Shown here piece by piece: positions 53,229 to 62,030 of a stretch of DNA of 64,000 nt (position 1 is the first letter of the stretch; each line of letters starts with the position of its first letter). Both the position numbers and the translations under genes were made by a program. This DNA comes from DATFQE01 sp963738205 (GTDB lineage Bacteria > Actinomycetota > Thermoleophilia > Gaiellales > Gaiellaceae). The DNA lies in contig CAVTVQ010000007.1 of the NCBI GenBank assembly GCA_963738205.1, positions 868,001 to 932,000 of the forward strand, given 5' to 3'. The notes under the pieces are model-generated. The model was not told the DNA's origin. It did not search any database and worked only from the letters and a program-made list of their open reading frames with translations.

Positions 53229-53729
53229 CCCAGGAGCCTCGCACTAAATCTGGCCGACTTCAACGGCGGCGCGGACGGTCTAAACGCACCGAGACCTCGA
53301 CCAGTACATCCGGCGTGTTCGAGACCGCGGGCCGCGCCGCGCGGAATGGGCAGGCGGAACACGTGGCCTTGCCACCTGCCTCAGTTGCGGCGAACCGGCC
53401 AGGTCAAACATTTGCCGGTAGGTATGGCGTCGAATGACGCGCGACCATACCCTTGACCCCAGATGAGTACTGCGTCCATGTGCGAGATGTACCGCGAGGC
53501 GCCCGAGAACCTGCGGGCAGCCTCGAACTTCGGCGAACGCGCCAGTCTCCTCACGTACAGCGAGATCGATGAGCGCCTCGGCTGGCCGGCCCGGCGGTTT
53601 GTGTGCGCAAGTTGCACGCCAGTCAACAGCCTGAGCAGCGATTTCCAGCGGTCTTGAGCGGAAGTTCGAGAACCCGAGGCGATACGAAAAGAGCCTGCTC
53701 AGTGCGGTGTTTCCGCTCAGCAAGCGCGA
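53229..53729. other. Right island edge, 500 bases without a clear gene
   Basis: Small frames occur (53463-53657 plus; 53381-53626 minus) but show no motifs. The place next to the tRNA where an integrase gene usually lies is here, yet no tyrosine or serine recombinase residues can be read in any frame. Probably decayed element DNA. Confidence 0.45.
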
Positions 53730-53770
53730 TGCCCCCGGCAAGAATCGAACTTGCGCACGCGGTTTAGGAA
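53730..53770 (-). repeat. Right copy of the 41-bp direct repeat (att site within tRNA-Arg)
   Basis: Exact match to 46121-46161 in the same orientation. The matching stretch ends inside the anticodon stem, which is a common crossover zone for tRNA-targeting integrases. Confidence 0.8.
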
Positions 53771-53801
53771 ACCGCTGCTCTATCCACTGAGCTACGGGGG
53801 C
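53730..53801 (-). tRNA. tRNA-Arg (anticodon CCU)
   Basis: 72-nt cloverleaf: acceptor GCCCCCG with CGGGGGC, D-stem GCTC/GAGC, anticodon stem GCGGT/ACCGC around loop TTCCTAA (anticodon CCT), T-stem GCAAG/CTTGC with TTCGATT. Discriminator A, no encoded CCA. Its 3' 41 bases recur at 46121-46161, so the element described above would have integrated into its 3' end and restored it. Confidence 0.95.
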
Positions 53802-53856
53802 GTTTCCGGCTTGGTTAAGCCGATTACGAGCCACTTTAGCTTCGCAGGATAGAGCG

Positions 53857-53893
53857 CCTCGCCCGCGACCGCGCGTGGCGGCCACGGGCGAGG
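53857..53893 (-). terminator. Hairpin downstream of the Asp-box protein gene
   Basis: CCTCGCCCG (53857-53865) pairs with CGGGCGAGG (53885-53893), 9 bp, 12 bases after the stop. No T-run, so it may be a rho-dependent or mRNA-end structure. Confidence 0.4.
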
Positions 53894-53904
53894 GGTGCTC
53901 AGTT

Positions 53905-56274
53905 TCAGGAAGCGTCGGCCAGCGACGTCGACCAGACGCTGCGACCGTAGGTCGCTGCGTAGAGCGTCTCGCTGCCGGCGGGCAGGTCGATGTCGTTGAT
54001 CGGCACGAGCGGCAGGTTCGCTCCGACCTTGATCCACGTCTTGCCGAGGTTCGTGGTGCGGAACACGCCGACGTCCGTGGCGATGAACAGCCACTTCGAC
54101 TTCGACGGGTGCCGGATGACGTCGTTGATCGGCGCCTGCGGGATTTTCTTGCCCGCGATGTCCACCCACGTGTTGCCGCCGTCGCTCGTCATGACGATGT
54201 GCGGGTAGCCGTCGCCCGAGCGCCAGCCCGAGAACGTGGCCCACGCCACCTTCGCGTTCTGCGGGTCGACCGTGACGCGGGTGACCCAGCGGCCCGGGAA
54301 CACCGGGCTCTCGAGCTTCGTCCACGTCACCTGGTCGGGGGCAGCCATCGCGTTGCGGCTGACCCACATGAGACCGCTGTCGGTGCCGGCGTAGACGAGG
54401 TTCGGGTCGGCCGTTGTAGTGCCGAGCGCGGTGATGCTGCCGAAACCCGGCGCGCGGGGCTCGGTGCCCTCAGTGAGGTCCGGGCTGATCTGCCGCCAGA
54501 TGCGCTGGCCGACTCCGGGCTCGGTGTCGATCCGGTAGACGAACTCGCTGGCGCCGAACATGAACCGCGGGTCGGCGGCGAACTCGATCGGGGCGACCCA
54601 GTTCTTGCGGAGGCCCGGGATCGTCATGGTGAAGGACGACTGCCCGGTGGCCGTGCCGACGAAGCCGCGGCAGCCGCCGTTCTGGGAGCAGCCGTAGTAC
54701 TTGCGGTCGTTCGTCGGGTCGATGCGGTTCATCATGCCGTCGCCGCCGACGAAGTTGAACCAGTCGCCGTTGACGGTGTTGTCGAGCGCCCAGGACTTCA
54801 GCGAGCCGTTGTCCTGGGAGCCGGCGTTGACGCGCGTGCTGTCCTGCACCGAGACGTCCATTGCGTAGAACTGCGTCACCGGCAGGCGCGGGGTCTTGGC
54901 CCATACGCCGCGCGCCCGGCCGTTCTCCAGCGACCAGTAGGAGCCGCCGTCGTTGCCGAGGAAGACCTTGCCCGGCGTGAACGGGTCCCACTCGACGCCG
55001 TGCTGGTCGGCGTGCGGCGTCTGGGACGTCGTCCAGGTGGCGCCGCCGTTGAGGCTCTCCGCGAGGTTGACACCATCGACGAAGACGTGCTGCGGGTTCG
55101 CCGGGTCGACGTAGACGCGGCCGAACCACCAGGCGAAGCCGCCGCTGATGCTCTGCAGCGTCCCGCCCGTCTGCGCCCCGACCGGGTTCCACGTGGCCCC
55201 GGCATCGGTGCTCGTGAAGAAGCCGTTGTAGTTGCCGCGCGCGGTGCTGGAGATCAGGTACGCCCGGTTCGGATCGCTGGCGCTGAAGTCGACGCCCATC
55301 CGCCCGACAAGGTTGTCCGGCGTCTGCGCCGCCGGGTCGGTCTCGCTCTGCGGAAGCGGGGCGTTATGGACATTGGTCCAGTTGCGGCCGCCGTCGGTCG
55401 AGCGGTAGACGTATGAGTGCGGGCCGTAGATGCGGGACTTCTCGTCACGGATCTTGTCCCACGTGGTCGCGAGCATGATGTCGGGGTTCGACTCGTTGAT
55501 GCTCACGTCGATCGCCCCGGTGGACGTGCTCTGGGGGGTGATGACGCGGGTCCAATTGGCTCCGCCGTCCTCGGTCATGAACAGGCCGCGCGACGGCTGC
55601 GTGTCGTGCAGCGCTCCCATGACGGCGACGAAGACCCGGTTGTCGTCGCGCGGGTCGATGACGATCTCGCCGATCGTGTCGCCGTCCTCGAGGCCCATGT
55701 TGGTCCACGTCACCCCGTCGTCGGTCGACTTGTAGACGCCGTTGCCGTAATACGCTGAGCCGCCACCGTGGTCGGGCTCGCCCGAGCCGGCCCAGACAAC
55801 CCCCTGGGAGTCGACCTCAACCGCGCCCATCGACTGCGGCAGGTAGTGGGGCCACACGCTCGTGTATGTCGCGCCACCGTCGGCCGACCGCCAGAGGCCG
55901 CCGCTGCCGGTGGCGAGGTAGACGACGTCCTTCGTGGTGGGATCCGTGGCGGTGTCACGGACGCGGCCGCCGATGTTGCTCGGGCCGAGCTCGGCCCACA
56001 CCTGATCCGTGCTCGGCGAGCCCTGGCTCGCCTGGCCCGCCGCCTTGGACTGCGCGATCGCCTCGTTGACCGCGGCGTCCGGGATGGAGCCGTCGGGGTT
56101 CGCCCGCTGGAGGTACATCCATTCCTCGGCGCCGTCCGGCTCGGCCGTGACGTTCGACGGCCCAGCTGCCGCGCGCTCCGTCCCGTCGCCTCTGGTGACA
56201 GCTGCGGTCACAGCAGCCAAGACGATGAGGGCCGCCGCGGCGGCCACAATCGGGCCATATTTTTTCGCCTGCAT
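53905..56274 (-). CDS. Secreted protein with many BNR/Asp-box repeats (VPS10/sortilin-like propellers)
   Basis: 789 aa. Membrane anchor or signal segment (GPIVAAAAALIVLAAVTAAV) near the start, a Gly/Ala linker, then two successive seven-bladed-type propellers. Asp-box motifs SxDxGxTW recur, such as SADGGATYTS, STDDGVTWTN, TEDGGANWTR, STDGGRNWTN and SDGGNTWV. Such proteins include sortilin-like and xyloglucanase/sialidase-like families. No glycosidase catalytic triad is evident. GGGGAGG lies upstream of the ATG. It is the largest secreted product in the window. Confidence 0.8.
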   Translation of the reverse strand: MQAKKYGPIVAAAAALIVLAAVTAAVTRGDGTERAAAGPSNVTAEPDGAEEWMYLQRANPDGSIPDAAVNEAIAQSKAAGQASQGSPSTDQVWAELGPSNIGGRVRDTATDPTTKDVVYLATGSGGLWRSADGGATYTSVWPHYLPQSMGAVEVDSQGVVWAGSGEPDHGGGSAYYGNGVYKSTDDGVTWTNMGLEDGDTIGEIVIDPRDDNRVFVAVMGALHDTQPSRGLFMTEDGGANWTRVITPQSTSTGAIDVSINESNPDIMLATTWDKIRDEKSRIYGPHSYVYRSTDGGRNWTNVHNAPLPQSETDPAAQTPDNLVGRMGVDFSASDPNRAYLISSTARGNYNGFFTSTDAGATWNPVGAQTGGTLQSISGGFAWWFGRVYVDPANPQHVFVDGVNLAESLNGGATWTTSQTPHADQHGVEWDPFTPGKVFLGNDGGSYWSLENGRARGVWAKTPRLPVTQFYAMDVSVQDSTRVNAGSQDNGSLKSWALDNTVNGDWFNFVGGDGMMNRIDPTNDRKYYGCSQNGGCRGFVGTATGQSSFTMTIPGLRKNWVAPIEFAADPRFMFGASEFVYRIDTEPGVGQRIWRQISPDLTEGTEPRAPGFGSITALGTTTADPNLVYAGTDSGLMWVSRNAMAAPDQVTWTKLESPVFPGRWVTRVTVDPQNAKVAWATFSGWRSGDGYPHIVMTSDGGNTWVDIAGKKIPQAPINDVIRHPSKSKWLFIATDVGVFRTTNLGKTWIKVGANLPLVPINDIDLPAGSETLYAATYGRSVWSTSLADAS

Positions 56275-56476
56275 CGGTACGCGTACCTCCCCGGTCGTAT
56301 GGCGAGCACTGCGCCCCCAACTCCGCCGCGCCGACTGCGTCTCCTGGTGATATTCACCGCGCCTTCCGGTGATATCACCCAGGCGTGCGCCCCGTCGCGC
56401 TGGGGAGCCTACAAAATATTGGATGACCAAATCCTGAGACGACGGCGCGACCGGAGCGCCGTGCAAGACTCACGTG

Positions 56477-56962
56477 ATGGTCGAACTTCGTCGCCACCGC
56501 CGCCGATTGTCGGCCGTGGGGATCATGGTCGCGTTGTTGTTGGTGGTCGCACTGGGCGCGAGGGTGCTCGATGCGGACGACTCCGTGAATGACGCGTGTC
56601 AGGCCCGGAGGGCAGCTCCCCCAGCTGAAACCGCGCTCATGCCGGCCGGGCTGGCCTTCGATCAGATCGGAACGGTGACTCGCGTCCGGAAGGACAAGCG
56701 TTACCTCATGGTGCACGCGGTCACGACGAAGCCACTCGACGAGGTCACGGTGCTGATCCAGGATGCGGTCACCGCCGCCGGCTACCGCCCCGGCGGGATG
56801 GATAACGAGGGCTTCGAGGCGGAGGTCTTCTTCACGACCGGGATGTATGCCGCAGGGCAGGCGCTCGTGCGGAGGGCCGGCTGCGAGGGTCGGTGGGACA
56901 TCGACCTCGTCCTCATCGACCGCGTTGGCGAGCCCTCCAGTACGACCACCACGACCCCCTGA
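56477..56962 (+). CDS. Hypothetical membrane-anchored protein
   Basis: 161 aa. One N-terminal hydrophobic anchor (SAVGIMVALLLVVALGARVL), then an extracytoplasmic domain of unknown fold with two Cys residues (DACQARR, RRAGCEG) possibly disulfide-linked, and a Thr-rich tail. Not recognised. It is convergent with the sensor kinase and separated from the Asp-box gene by a 200-base AT-richer stretch carrying both promoters. Confidence 0.55.
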   Translation: MVELRRHRRRLSAVGIMVALLLVVALGARVLDADDSVNDACQARRAAPPAETALMPAGLAFDQIGTVTRVRKDKRYLMVHAVTTKPLDEVTVLIQDAVTAAGYRPGGMDNEGFEAEVFFTTGMYAAGQALVRRAGCEGRWDIDLVLIDRVGEPSSTTTTTP

Positions 56963-56986
56963 CCCGTCGGGCGGTGAGGTCGTCGG

Positions 56987-58651
56987 TCAGTTGTCGAGCG
57001 GCAGCTCGACCCGCACCGACGTGCCCGCCTCGGGCGGGCTCTGGAGCGAGATCGTGCCGCCGCTCGCTTCTGCACGGTCCTTCAGGCCGAGCAGCCCGGA
57101 GCCGCGGGCGGGGTCGGCGCCGCCGACGCCGTCGTCGAGGATGGAGACACGAAGCACGTCGTCCCGCACCTCGAGAGCGACGTTCACGATCGACGCCTGC
57201 GCGTACTTCGCCGCGTTCGTCAATGCCTCGGAGACGACGTAGTAAGCGGCGACCTCGGCGTGCTCCGGTAGCCGTGTCTCGACTCGAACGTCGAGCTGGA
57301 CCGGCGTCGGCGACCCGCGTACGAGCTCCCGCACCGCCGGCCCGAGTCCGCTTTCCACGAGCGTCGCCGGGTGGATCCCGAGCGCGATCTCGCGCAGCTC
57401 GTCCAATGCGCCCGTCAGACCGTCGACGACCCGTGACAGCTCGGCTCGGTGCTCCCCCAGCTCGGGCGGCACCCCCGCCTGGGCCGCACGCAGCTCGAGC
57501 GCGAGCGAGACGAGCCGCTGCTGTGCTCGGTCGTGCAGATCGCGCTCGATCCGACGCCGGGTGGCATCCGCGGTCGCGACGACCCGCGCGCGCGACGCCT
57601 CGAGCTCGGCGCGGCTCGCCGCGTTCGCGATTGCCGTAGCGACGAGCTCGGTGAAGTCGGCGAGGCGCCGCTCGGTGTCGGGGGGGAGTGGCCGCGCGCC
57701 CTTCGAGACCACCGCCAAAACGCCCCAGATGCGGCCCTCGACGGTGATCGGCGCCCCCACCGCGGAGCGCCAGCCCAGCTCACGCGCCGCGGCGGCGGCC
57801 GGGCCGGGCACGTCTGCGAAGCTGTCGATGCGACCCGCCCGGCGGCTCTCGAGGACGATTCCGGACACCGTGCCCTCGAGCGGGAATGACCGTCCGACGT
57901 AGGCGTAGCCGCCGACGTCGCTCCAGCCGCCGAGCACCGTCAGGGCGTCGTCGGCGTCGAAGCGCATGAGCGCCGAGCCCTCGGCAGGGACCAGCTGGGC
58001 GACCTCGACGCTGACGGCCTCGAAGACCTCGGCCGGCGGCGCACCCTCCGCGACCAGCGTCGCAACTCGTCGCAAGGCCGTCTGCTCCTCAGCGATCCTG
58101 CGCAGGTCCTCGCGCGCCTGCCCGCTCGAGATCGCGGCTGCCGTGAGCTCCGTGAACTCCGCGAGTCGATCCTCGAGTTCTTCCGGGATCGGCGCGTCAG
58201 GCGAGGCCACCACGATGACTCCCCAGACCCGGCCCGCGACCACGATCGGAGCCCCCGCGATCCTGGTGTGGCCGCCCTGACGAGCGGCGGCTGCCAGCGC
58301 GCCGCGAAGACCGTCGTAGTCCTCGCGCCGCGCCGCGCGCCGGGTCCGCAGCACCTGCTCGATCACTGAGGGGCCGTCGAGCGGCCACAGCGACCCTGGT
58401 TGGAAGAGGTGCGCACGATCGCTCACTGCGGCCACGACCCTGGCCGCGGCGCCGTCGTCCTCGTAGCGACAGACGGCGACCATCGGGATGTGCATGACCT
58501 CAGCGACTTGCTGGGCGACGGCGTTAAAGACCTCGTCCGAGGGCACACCCCGCGCCACAAGGGTCGCGAGTCGGCGCAACGCCGCTTGCTCCTGGGCGAG
58601 CCGCAGGAGCTCGACGCGATCCTCGGCCGGCGCCCGCGCCCGGATGCTCAC
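56987..58651 (-). CDS. GAF-domain sensor histidine kinase (NarL-type partner)
   Basis: 554 aa. Two GAF domains (about 20-170 and 180-350), then HisKA_3 with the phospho-His in RIERDLHDRAQQRLV and an HATPase region with SEALTNAAKYAQ, DDGVGGADPARGSGLLGL. No membrane helices, so a cytoplasmic sensor of small molecules or redox state. It is divergent by 20 bases from its likely partner, a NarL-type regulator. Start GTG at 58651. Confidence 0.92.
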   Translation of the reverse strand: MSIRARAPAEDRVELLRLAQEQAALRRLATLVARGVPSDEVFNAVAQQVAEVMHIPMVAVCRYEDDGAAARVVAAVSDRAHLFQPGSLWPLDGPSVIEQVLRTRRAARREDYDGLRGALAAAARQGGHTRIAGAPIVVAGRVWGVIVVASPDAPIPEELEDRLAEFTELTAAAISSGQAREDLRRIAEEQTALRRVATLVAEGAPPAEVFEAVSVEVAQLVPAEGSALMRFDADDALTVLGGWSDVGGYAYVGRSFPLEGTVSGIVLESRRAGRIDSFADVPGPAAAAARELGWRSAVGAPITVEGRIWGVLAVVSKGARPLPPDTERRLADFTELVATAIANAASRAELEASRARVVATADATRRRIERDLHDRAQQRLVSLALELRAAQAGVPPELGEHRAELSRVVDGLTGALDELREIALGIHPATLVESGLGPAVRELVRGSPTPVQLDVRVETRLPEHAEVAAYYVVSEALTNAAKYAQASIVNVALEVRDDVLRVSILDDGVGGADPARGSGLLGLKDRAEASGGTISLQSPPEAGTSVRVELPLDN

Positions 58652-58671
58652 GGTGCCCCATAATCGTCGGT

Positions 58672-59331
58672 GTGAGCGCGAGCCGCACGCGGGTGGTGCT
58701 TGCCGATGACGATGTCCTGCTCCGCGAAGGCCTGGCAGGCCTGCTCGATCGCTCCGGCTTCGAGGTGGTGGGTCAGTGTGACAACCCGTCCGACCTGATC
58801 GGGCTCGTCCGTGAGCTCCGACCTGAGCTCGCGATCGTCGACATCCGGATGCCGCCCACGCACACGAGCGAAGGTCTCGATGCCGCCCGGGTGATCGGCC
58901 GGGAAGTGCCGGAGACGGCAATCCTCGTCCTCTCCGCCCACGTCCAGGTCGAACAGGCGATGGACCTGCTCGCCAGCGGCGAGCGGAGCGGCTACCTGCT
59001 GAAGAGCCGGGTCACCGACGTGGACGAGTTCGTTCGAACGCTCGAGCAGATCGTGGGCGGAGGATCGGTCGTCGACTCCACGCTCATCCAGAAGCTCGTC
59101 GCCGACCGCCGCGCCGAGGATCCCCTCGACGTTCTCTCCCAGCGTGAGCGCGAGGTGCTCGGGCTCATGGCTGAGGGCCGCTCGAACGCCGGCATCGCGC
59201 GCCAGCTTTGGATCAGCCCTGGAACCGTAGAAAAGCACGTGCACGCCATCCTCACGAAGCTGCGTCTGCCGGCCACCGAGGACGACCAGCGCCGCGTTCT
59301 CGCGGTGATCGCCTACCTCGATGCCCGCTAG
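58672..59331 (+). CDS. NarL-family response regulator
   Basis: 219 aa. Receiver domain with DDD acidic pocket, phospho-Asp in LAIVDIRMPPTHTSEG and Lys in LLKSRV. C-terminal LuxR-type HTH from REREVLGLMAEGRSNAGI. It binds DNA when phosphorylated by the divergent GAF kinase. GTG start. No target is apparent nearby beyond the pair itself. Confidence 0.94.
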   Translation: MSASRTRVVLADDDVLLREGLAGLLDRSGFEVVGQCDNPSDLIGLVRELRPELAIVDIRMPPTHTSEGLDAARVIGREVPETAILVLSAHVQVEQAMDLLASGERSGYLLKSRVTDVDEFVRTLEQIVGGGSVVDSTLIQKLVADRRAEDPLDVLSQREREVLGLMAEGRSNAGIARQLWISPGTVEKHVHAILTKLRLPATEDDQRRVLAVIAYLDAR

Positions 59332-59354
59332 CGGGCTCACGCGCCCAGGCTCGC

Positions 59355-59369
59355 AGCCAGCGACTGGCT
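59355..59369. terminator. Weak hairpin between convergent genes
   Basis: AGCCAG and CTGGCT separated by CGA. A 6-bp stem without a T-run between the response regulator and the convergent oxidoreductase gene. Confidence 0.25.
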
Positions 59370-59418
59370 ACGCATCCCGGCTAGCGTGAATGTTTGCGAG
59401 CTCGATTGCCGAGCGCGA

Positions 59419-60435
59419 TCAGAGGTCGATGAGCACCTTCCCGACCGTGCCGTCTTCGACTGCCGCCTGCGCGTCGGCGGTTTGCTCGAGCGGGAAGCGG
59501 TGTAGGGGCAGCCCGGCCGAGTCCCCGACCCCAAGCGCGCCGTCCGCGGCCGCCGCGGAGACGTCGGTGACCGCCTGGTCCTTGGCTGCTGCCGGAACCG
59601 TGTAGACGAGGACGAACTGGTAGCGGAGGTTGCGGCGCATCAGCTCCCAGACCGACAGCTCGAGCTCGTCGCCGCCGGCGGATGCATACGCGGCGACCGT
59701 GCCGTTCGGGGCCAGCACCGCGAGATCGAGGGCCAGGTTCGCCGCCGGTGCGACCTCGACGACCACGTCGACGCCGCTCGGCGAGAGACGGCGGATCTCG
59801 TCGGCCGCCTCCGGGCCGCGGTAGTTGACGGTGTGGCTAGCGCCCGCGGCTCTGGCGAGCGTTGCCTTTTCGTCACCGCTGACCGTGCCGATCACATGTG
59901 CCCCCGCCCAGCGCGCGAGCTGGATCGCGGCGTGGCCGACCGCGCCTGCGCCACCCGCGACCAGGACCGTTTGCCCGGCGAGCGCACCGGGCTCCAGCCG
60001 TCGGGGCGCGAGCTCGGACACGGTCAGGCAGCGGTGCGCGGTCAACGCCGGGATGCCGAGGCTCGCGCCGACGTCGAACGACACGCCATCCTCCAGTCGT
60101 ACCGCCTGGCGCTCGGGCAGGACGACGTACTCCTGGGCCGTCCCGTCCGCGCGCTGCCAGGCTGCCTCCCACAGCCAGACCCGCTTCCCCACGCGTGCGG
60201 GATCGACCCCGTCGCCAACGGCATCGATTGTTCCCGCCCCGTCGTGGTGCGGCACGACCTCCGGGAACGGAAGTCGGGCTCCCCGACTGCTCCGGCGCGC
60301 CTTCCAGTCGGTCGGATTGACGGCCGAAACCCGTACGGCGACACGAACCTCACCCCGTCCAGGCTGGGGCAGCGGGCGCTCGACGACGCGGAGCACCTGC
60401 GGCCCGCCGGCGCTCGAATAGACGACGGCTCTCAT
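59419..60435 (-). CDS. Zinc-type alcohol dehydrogenase-like / quinone oxidoreductase
   Basis: 338 aa MDR protein. N-terminal GroES-like domain with VRVSAVNPTDWKAR, then cofactor domain with Rossmann motif VLVAGGAGAVGHAAIQLAR. Conserved zinc ligands of alcohol dehydrogenases are absent, and the lack of a structural-zinc Cys cluster fits NADPH:quinone oxidoreductases. Substrate unknown. It is divergent from the CMD/hydrolase pair with an inverted repeat between. Confidence 0.9.
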   Translation of the reverse strand: MRAVVYSSAGGPQVLRVVERPLPQPGRGEVRVAVRVSAVNPTDWKARRSSRGARLPFPEVVPHHDGAGTIDAVGDGVDPARVGKRVWLWEAAWQRADGTAQEYVVLPERQAVRLEDGVSFDVGASLGIPALTAHRCLTVSELAPRRLEPGALAGQTVLVAGGAGAVGHAAIQLARWAGAHVIGTVSGDEKATLARAAGASHTVNYRGPEAADEIRRLSPSGVDVVVEVAPAANLALDLAVLAPNGTVAAYASAGGDELELSVWELMRRNLRYQFVLVYTVPAAAKDQAVTDVSAAAADGALGVGDSAGLPLHRFPLEQTADAQAAVEDGTVGKVLIDL

Positions 60436-60527
60436 CAGCTGGTGTGTAGCGGACCGACGACGGACCGAGGACCTCCTGTCTCGGGTTGAGTCCTGACGCC
60501 GGGACGATCGCTTTCGCAGCCCCGGCG

Positions 60528-60558
60528 GGCATCGCCGCCAACACGAAATCGCGATGCC
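60528..60558. promoter_or_regulatory. Inverted repeat between divergent oxidoreductase and CMD genes (candidate operator)
   Basis: GGCATCGC and GCGATGCC, 8-bp arms with 15 bases between, 57-69 bases upstream of the CMD gene's -10 box and 93-123 bases from the oxidoreductase start. Placement suits a regulator acting on both genes. Confidence 0.4.
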
Positions 60559-60614
60559 TGCCAGCCCCAAACGGCGTTTCGGGTTCGCGTGAACGCGGCG
60601 GCACTCCGATGGCG

Positions 60615-60620
60615 TACGCT
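60615..60620 (+). promoter_or_regulatory. -10 box of the CMD gene
   Basis: TACGCT six bases before the GTG start, the same spacing as TAGGCT before the amino-acid binding-protein ATG. It predicts a leaderless transcript and fixes the start of the CMD gene. Confidence 0.45.
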
Positions 60621-60626
60621 CGCGCC

Positions 60627-61019
60627 GTGACGAGCCCCTCCGACGAGCGCTACGAACGCGGGCTCGGCGCCTACGCCAGCCAGTTCGGGATCGCCGCCGC
60701 CGACGTGCCGAACTGGTTCGCCGAGCGCTTCGGCGAGCGCTTCGGGCACGAGGCGATCAATGCCGCCGGAGGCGCGTGGGCGGACGACGTCCTCAGCCTG
60801 CGCGACCGCAGCCTGATCGTGGTCGCCGCGCTGATCGCGCAGGGCGGTGTCGAGGATCGGCTCCGCAGCCACGTTCGGTGGGCCGTTGAGCACGGCTCGA
60901 ACCGCGACGAGCTCGAGGCCCTCACGACGCTGCTCGCCGTGTACGCCGGCTACCCGCGCGCGTCCGCCGGGATGGAGGTCGTGCGCGACGAGCTCGATCG
61001 ACTGGAGCGGCAGGCATGA
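60627..61019 (+). CDS. Carboxymuconolactone-decarboxylase family protein
   Basis: 130 aa helical CMD-fold protein: LRDRSLIVVAALIAQGGVEDRLRSHVRWAVEHG holds the typical helix with conserved His/Glu, and YAGYPRASAG near the end. The CxxC of AhpD-type peroxidase members is absent, so an enzyme of the decarboxylase or unknown branch is likelier. Start GTG chosen from the -10 spacing. An ATG 18 bases upstream would fall on the promoter. It overlaps the following metallo-hydrolase by 4 bases. Confidence 0.8.
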   Translation: MTSPSDERYERGLGAYASQFGIAAADVPNWFAERFGERFGHEAINAAGGAWADDVLSLRDRSLIVVAALIAQGGVEDRLRSHVRWAVEHGSNRDELEALTTLLAVYAGYPRASAGMEVVRDELDRLERQA

Positions 61020-61915
61020 GCGAGGACAGGCAGGCGCCGCCCGCGCCGACGGTCGTCGAGGACGGCATCACCGAGATCGCGGACGGCGTGTGGGTGATCC
61101 CCGACCGCCGCGTGCCGCTGGTGCCGAACATCGGGGTGATCGTCGGCGGGGAGGCCGTGCTCGTCGTCGACACGGCGATGGGTCCGGCGAACGGACACCG
61201 GGTCCTGGCGGCCGCGAAGGAAAAGGCGGGCGGCAAGCCGCTGTTGCTCACGATCACGCACTTCCATCCCGAGCACGGCTTCGGCGCCCAGGTCTTCCGC
61301 GACGAGGCGAGGATCGTCTACAACGGCGACCAGCGCCAGGAGCTGCAGGACAAGGGCGCCGGCTACGTCGAGCTGTTCAAGACGTTCGGCCCCGCGGTTG
61401 CGGAGGCGCTCGAGGGGGTCGAGCTCGTCGACCCGCACGACGTCTACGACGGCGAGACCACGCTCGACCTCGGCGGCCGGACCGTCCAGCTGCGCACCTG
61501 GGGCGTCGCCCACACGCGCAGCGACCAGGTGGTGTGGCTCCCGGAGGAGCGGATCCTCTTCACAGGCGACCTCGTCGAGGAGCGGATCTTCCCCATCTAT
61601 CCGTACTTCCCGCCCGACGATGCCGACGTCGACGGGAGCTTGTGGATCGAGGTCCTGCGCCGGCTCGAGGAGCTCGATCCCGCCATCGTCGTGCCCGGTC
61701 ACGGCGCGGTCGGCGACGCGAGCATGATCGCGGTGGCGCGTGAGTTCCACGAGGCGCTCCGCGACGAGACGCAGCGCCTCGCCGGCGAGGGGCTCGACGT
61801 GGAGCACGTCGTCGCCCGGCTGGAGCCGGAGCTGCACGCACGTCATCCCGACTGGGAGCAGCCCGAATGGATCGGCTTCGGCATCCGCTCGTTCTACGCG
61901 CGCACGGCCGGCTGA
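61016..61915 (+). CDS. Metallo-beta-lactamase-fold hydrolase
   Basis: 299 aa. HFHPEHG (HxHxEH with Glu replacing the common Asp), then VVDTAMGPANG, AHTRSDQV, FTGDLVEERIF and PGHGAVG give all the metal-binding motifs of the fold. Relatives hydrolyse lactones, esters or glyoxalase products. Here the role may be to use a product of the co-translated CMD-family protein. ATG overlaps the upstream stop (ATGA). Confidence 0.85.
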   Translation: MSEDRQAPPAPTVVEDGITEIADGVWVIPDRRVPLVPNIGVIVGGEAVLVVDTAMGPANGHRVLAAAKEKAGGKPLLLTITHFHPEHGFGAQVFRDEARIVYNGDQRQELQDKGAGYVELFKTFGPAVAEALEGVELVDPHDVYDGETTLDLGGRTVQLRTWGVAHTRSDQVVWLPEERILFTGDLVEERIFPIYPYFPPDDADVDGSLWIEVLRRLEELDPAIVVPGHGAVGDASMIAVAREFHEALRDETQRLAGEGLDVEHVVARLEPELHARHPDWEQPEWIGFGIRSFYARTAG

Positions 61916-61931
61916 CCGCGACCGAACCTCG

Positions 61932-61961
61932 TTGACAAGGCTTCTCGGGCTGTGGTCCGAT
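61932..61961 (+). promoter_or_regulatory. Promoter of the sugar ABC importer
   Basis: A perfect TTGACA (61932-61937) with TCCGAT 18 bp later. The -10 is poor, which suits a promoter needing an activator or being regulated. Leader of about 60 nt ends in the AAGGAGG ribosome site. Confidence 0.4.
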
Positions 61962-62030
61962 CGTTCGGCGATCCTGGCCGGCGCGCCGATCGGGCGTCGC
62001 CCCCAGCACTGCGTCTACCAAGGAGGGACC

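Larger units (their letters stand above)
46121..53770. mobile_element. tRNA-Arg-associated genomic island remnant, about 7.6 kb
   Basis: The region is bounded by a perfect 41-bp direct repeat, one copy completing an intact tRNA-Arg(CCU), the other a free fragment. This is the footprint of integrase-mediated insertion at a tRNA 3' end. Cargo: LuxR-type HTH fragment, bpsA, speD, cyclase-ATPase regulator, desaturase and cyclopropane synthase. About 230 bases at the left end and 500 at the right end hold no clear genes, and no integrase, excisionase or phage gene is recognisable. Base composition matches the surroundings, so the insertion is old or from a relative. The reading as an integrated element is inference from the repeat. 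Confidence 0.65.

Noticed and set aside
53463..53657. Small ORF near the right island end
   Set aside because: No recognisable motif. A minus-strand frame is equally open.
46162..53729. Integrase or transposase gene inside the island
   Set aside because: No frame shows tyrosine-recombinase (R-H-R-Y), serine-recombinase or DDE motifs.
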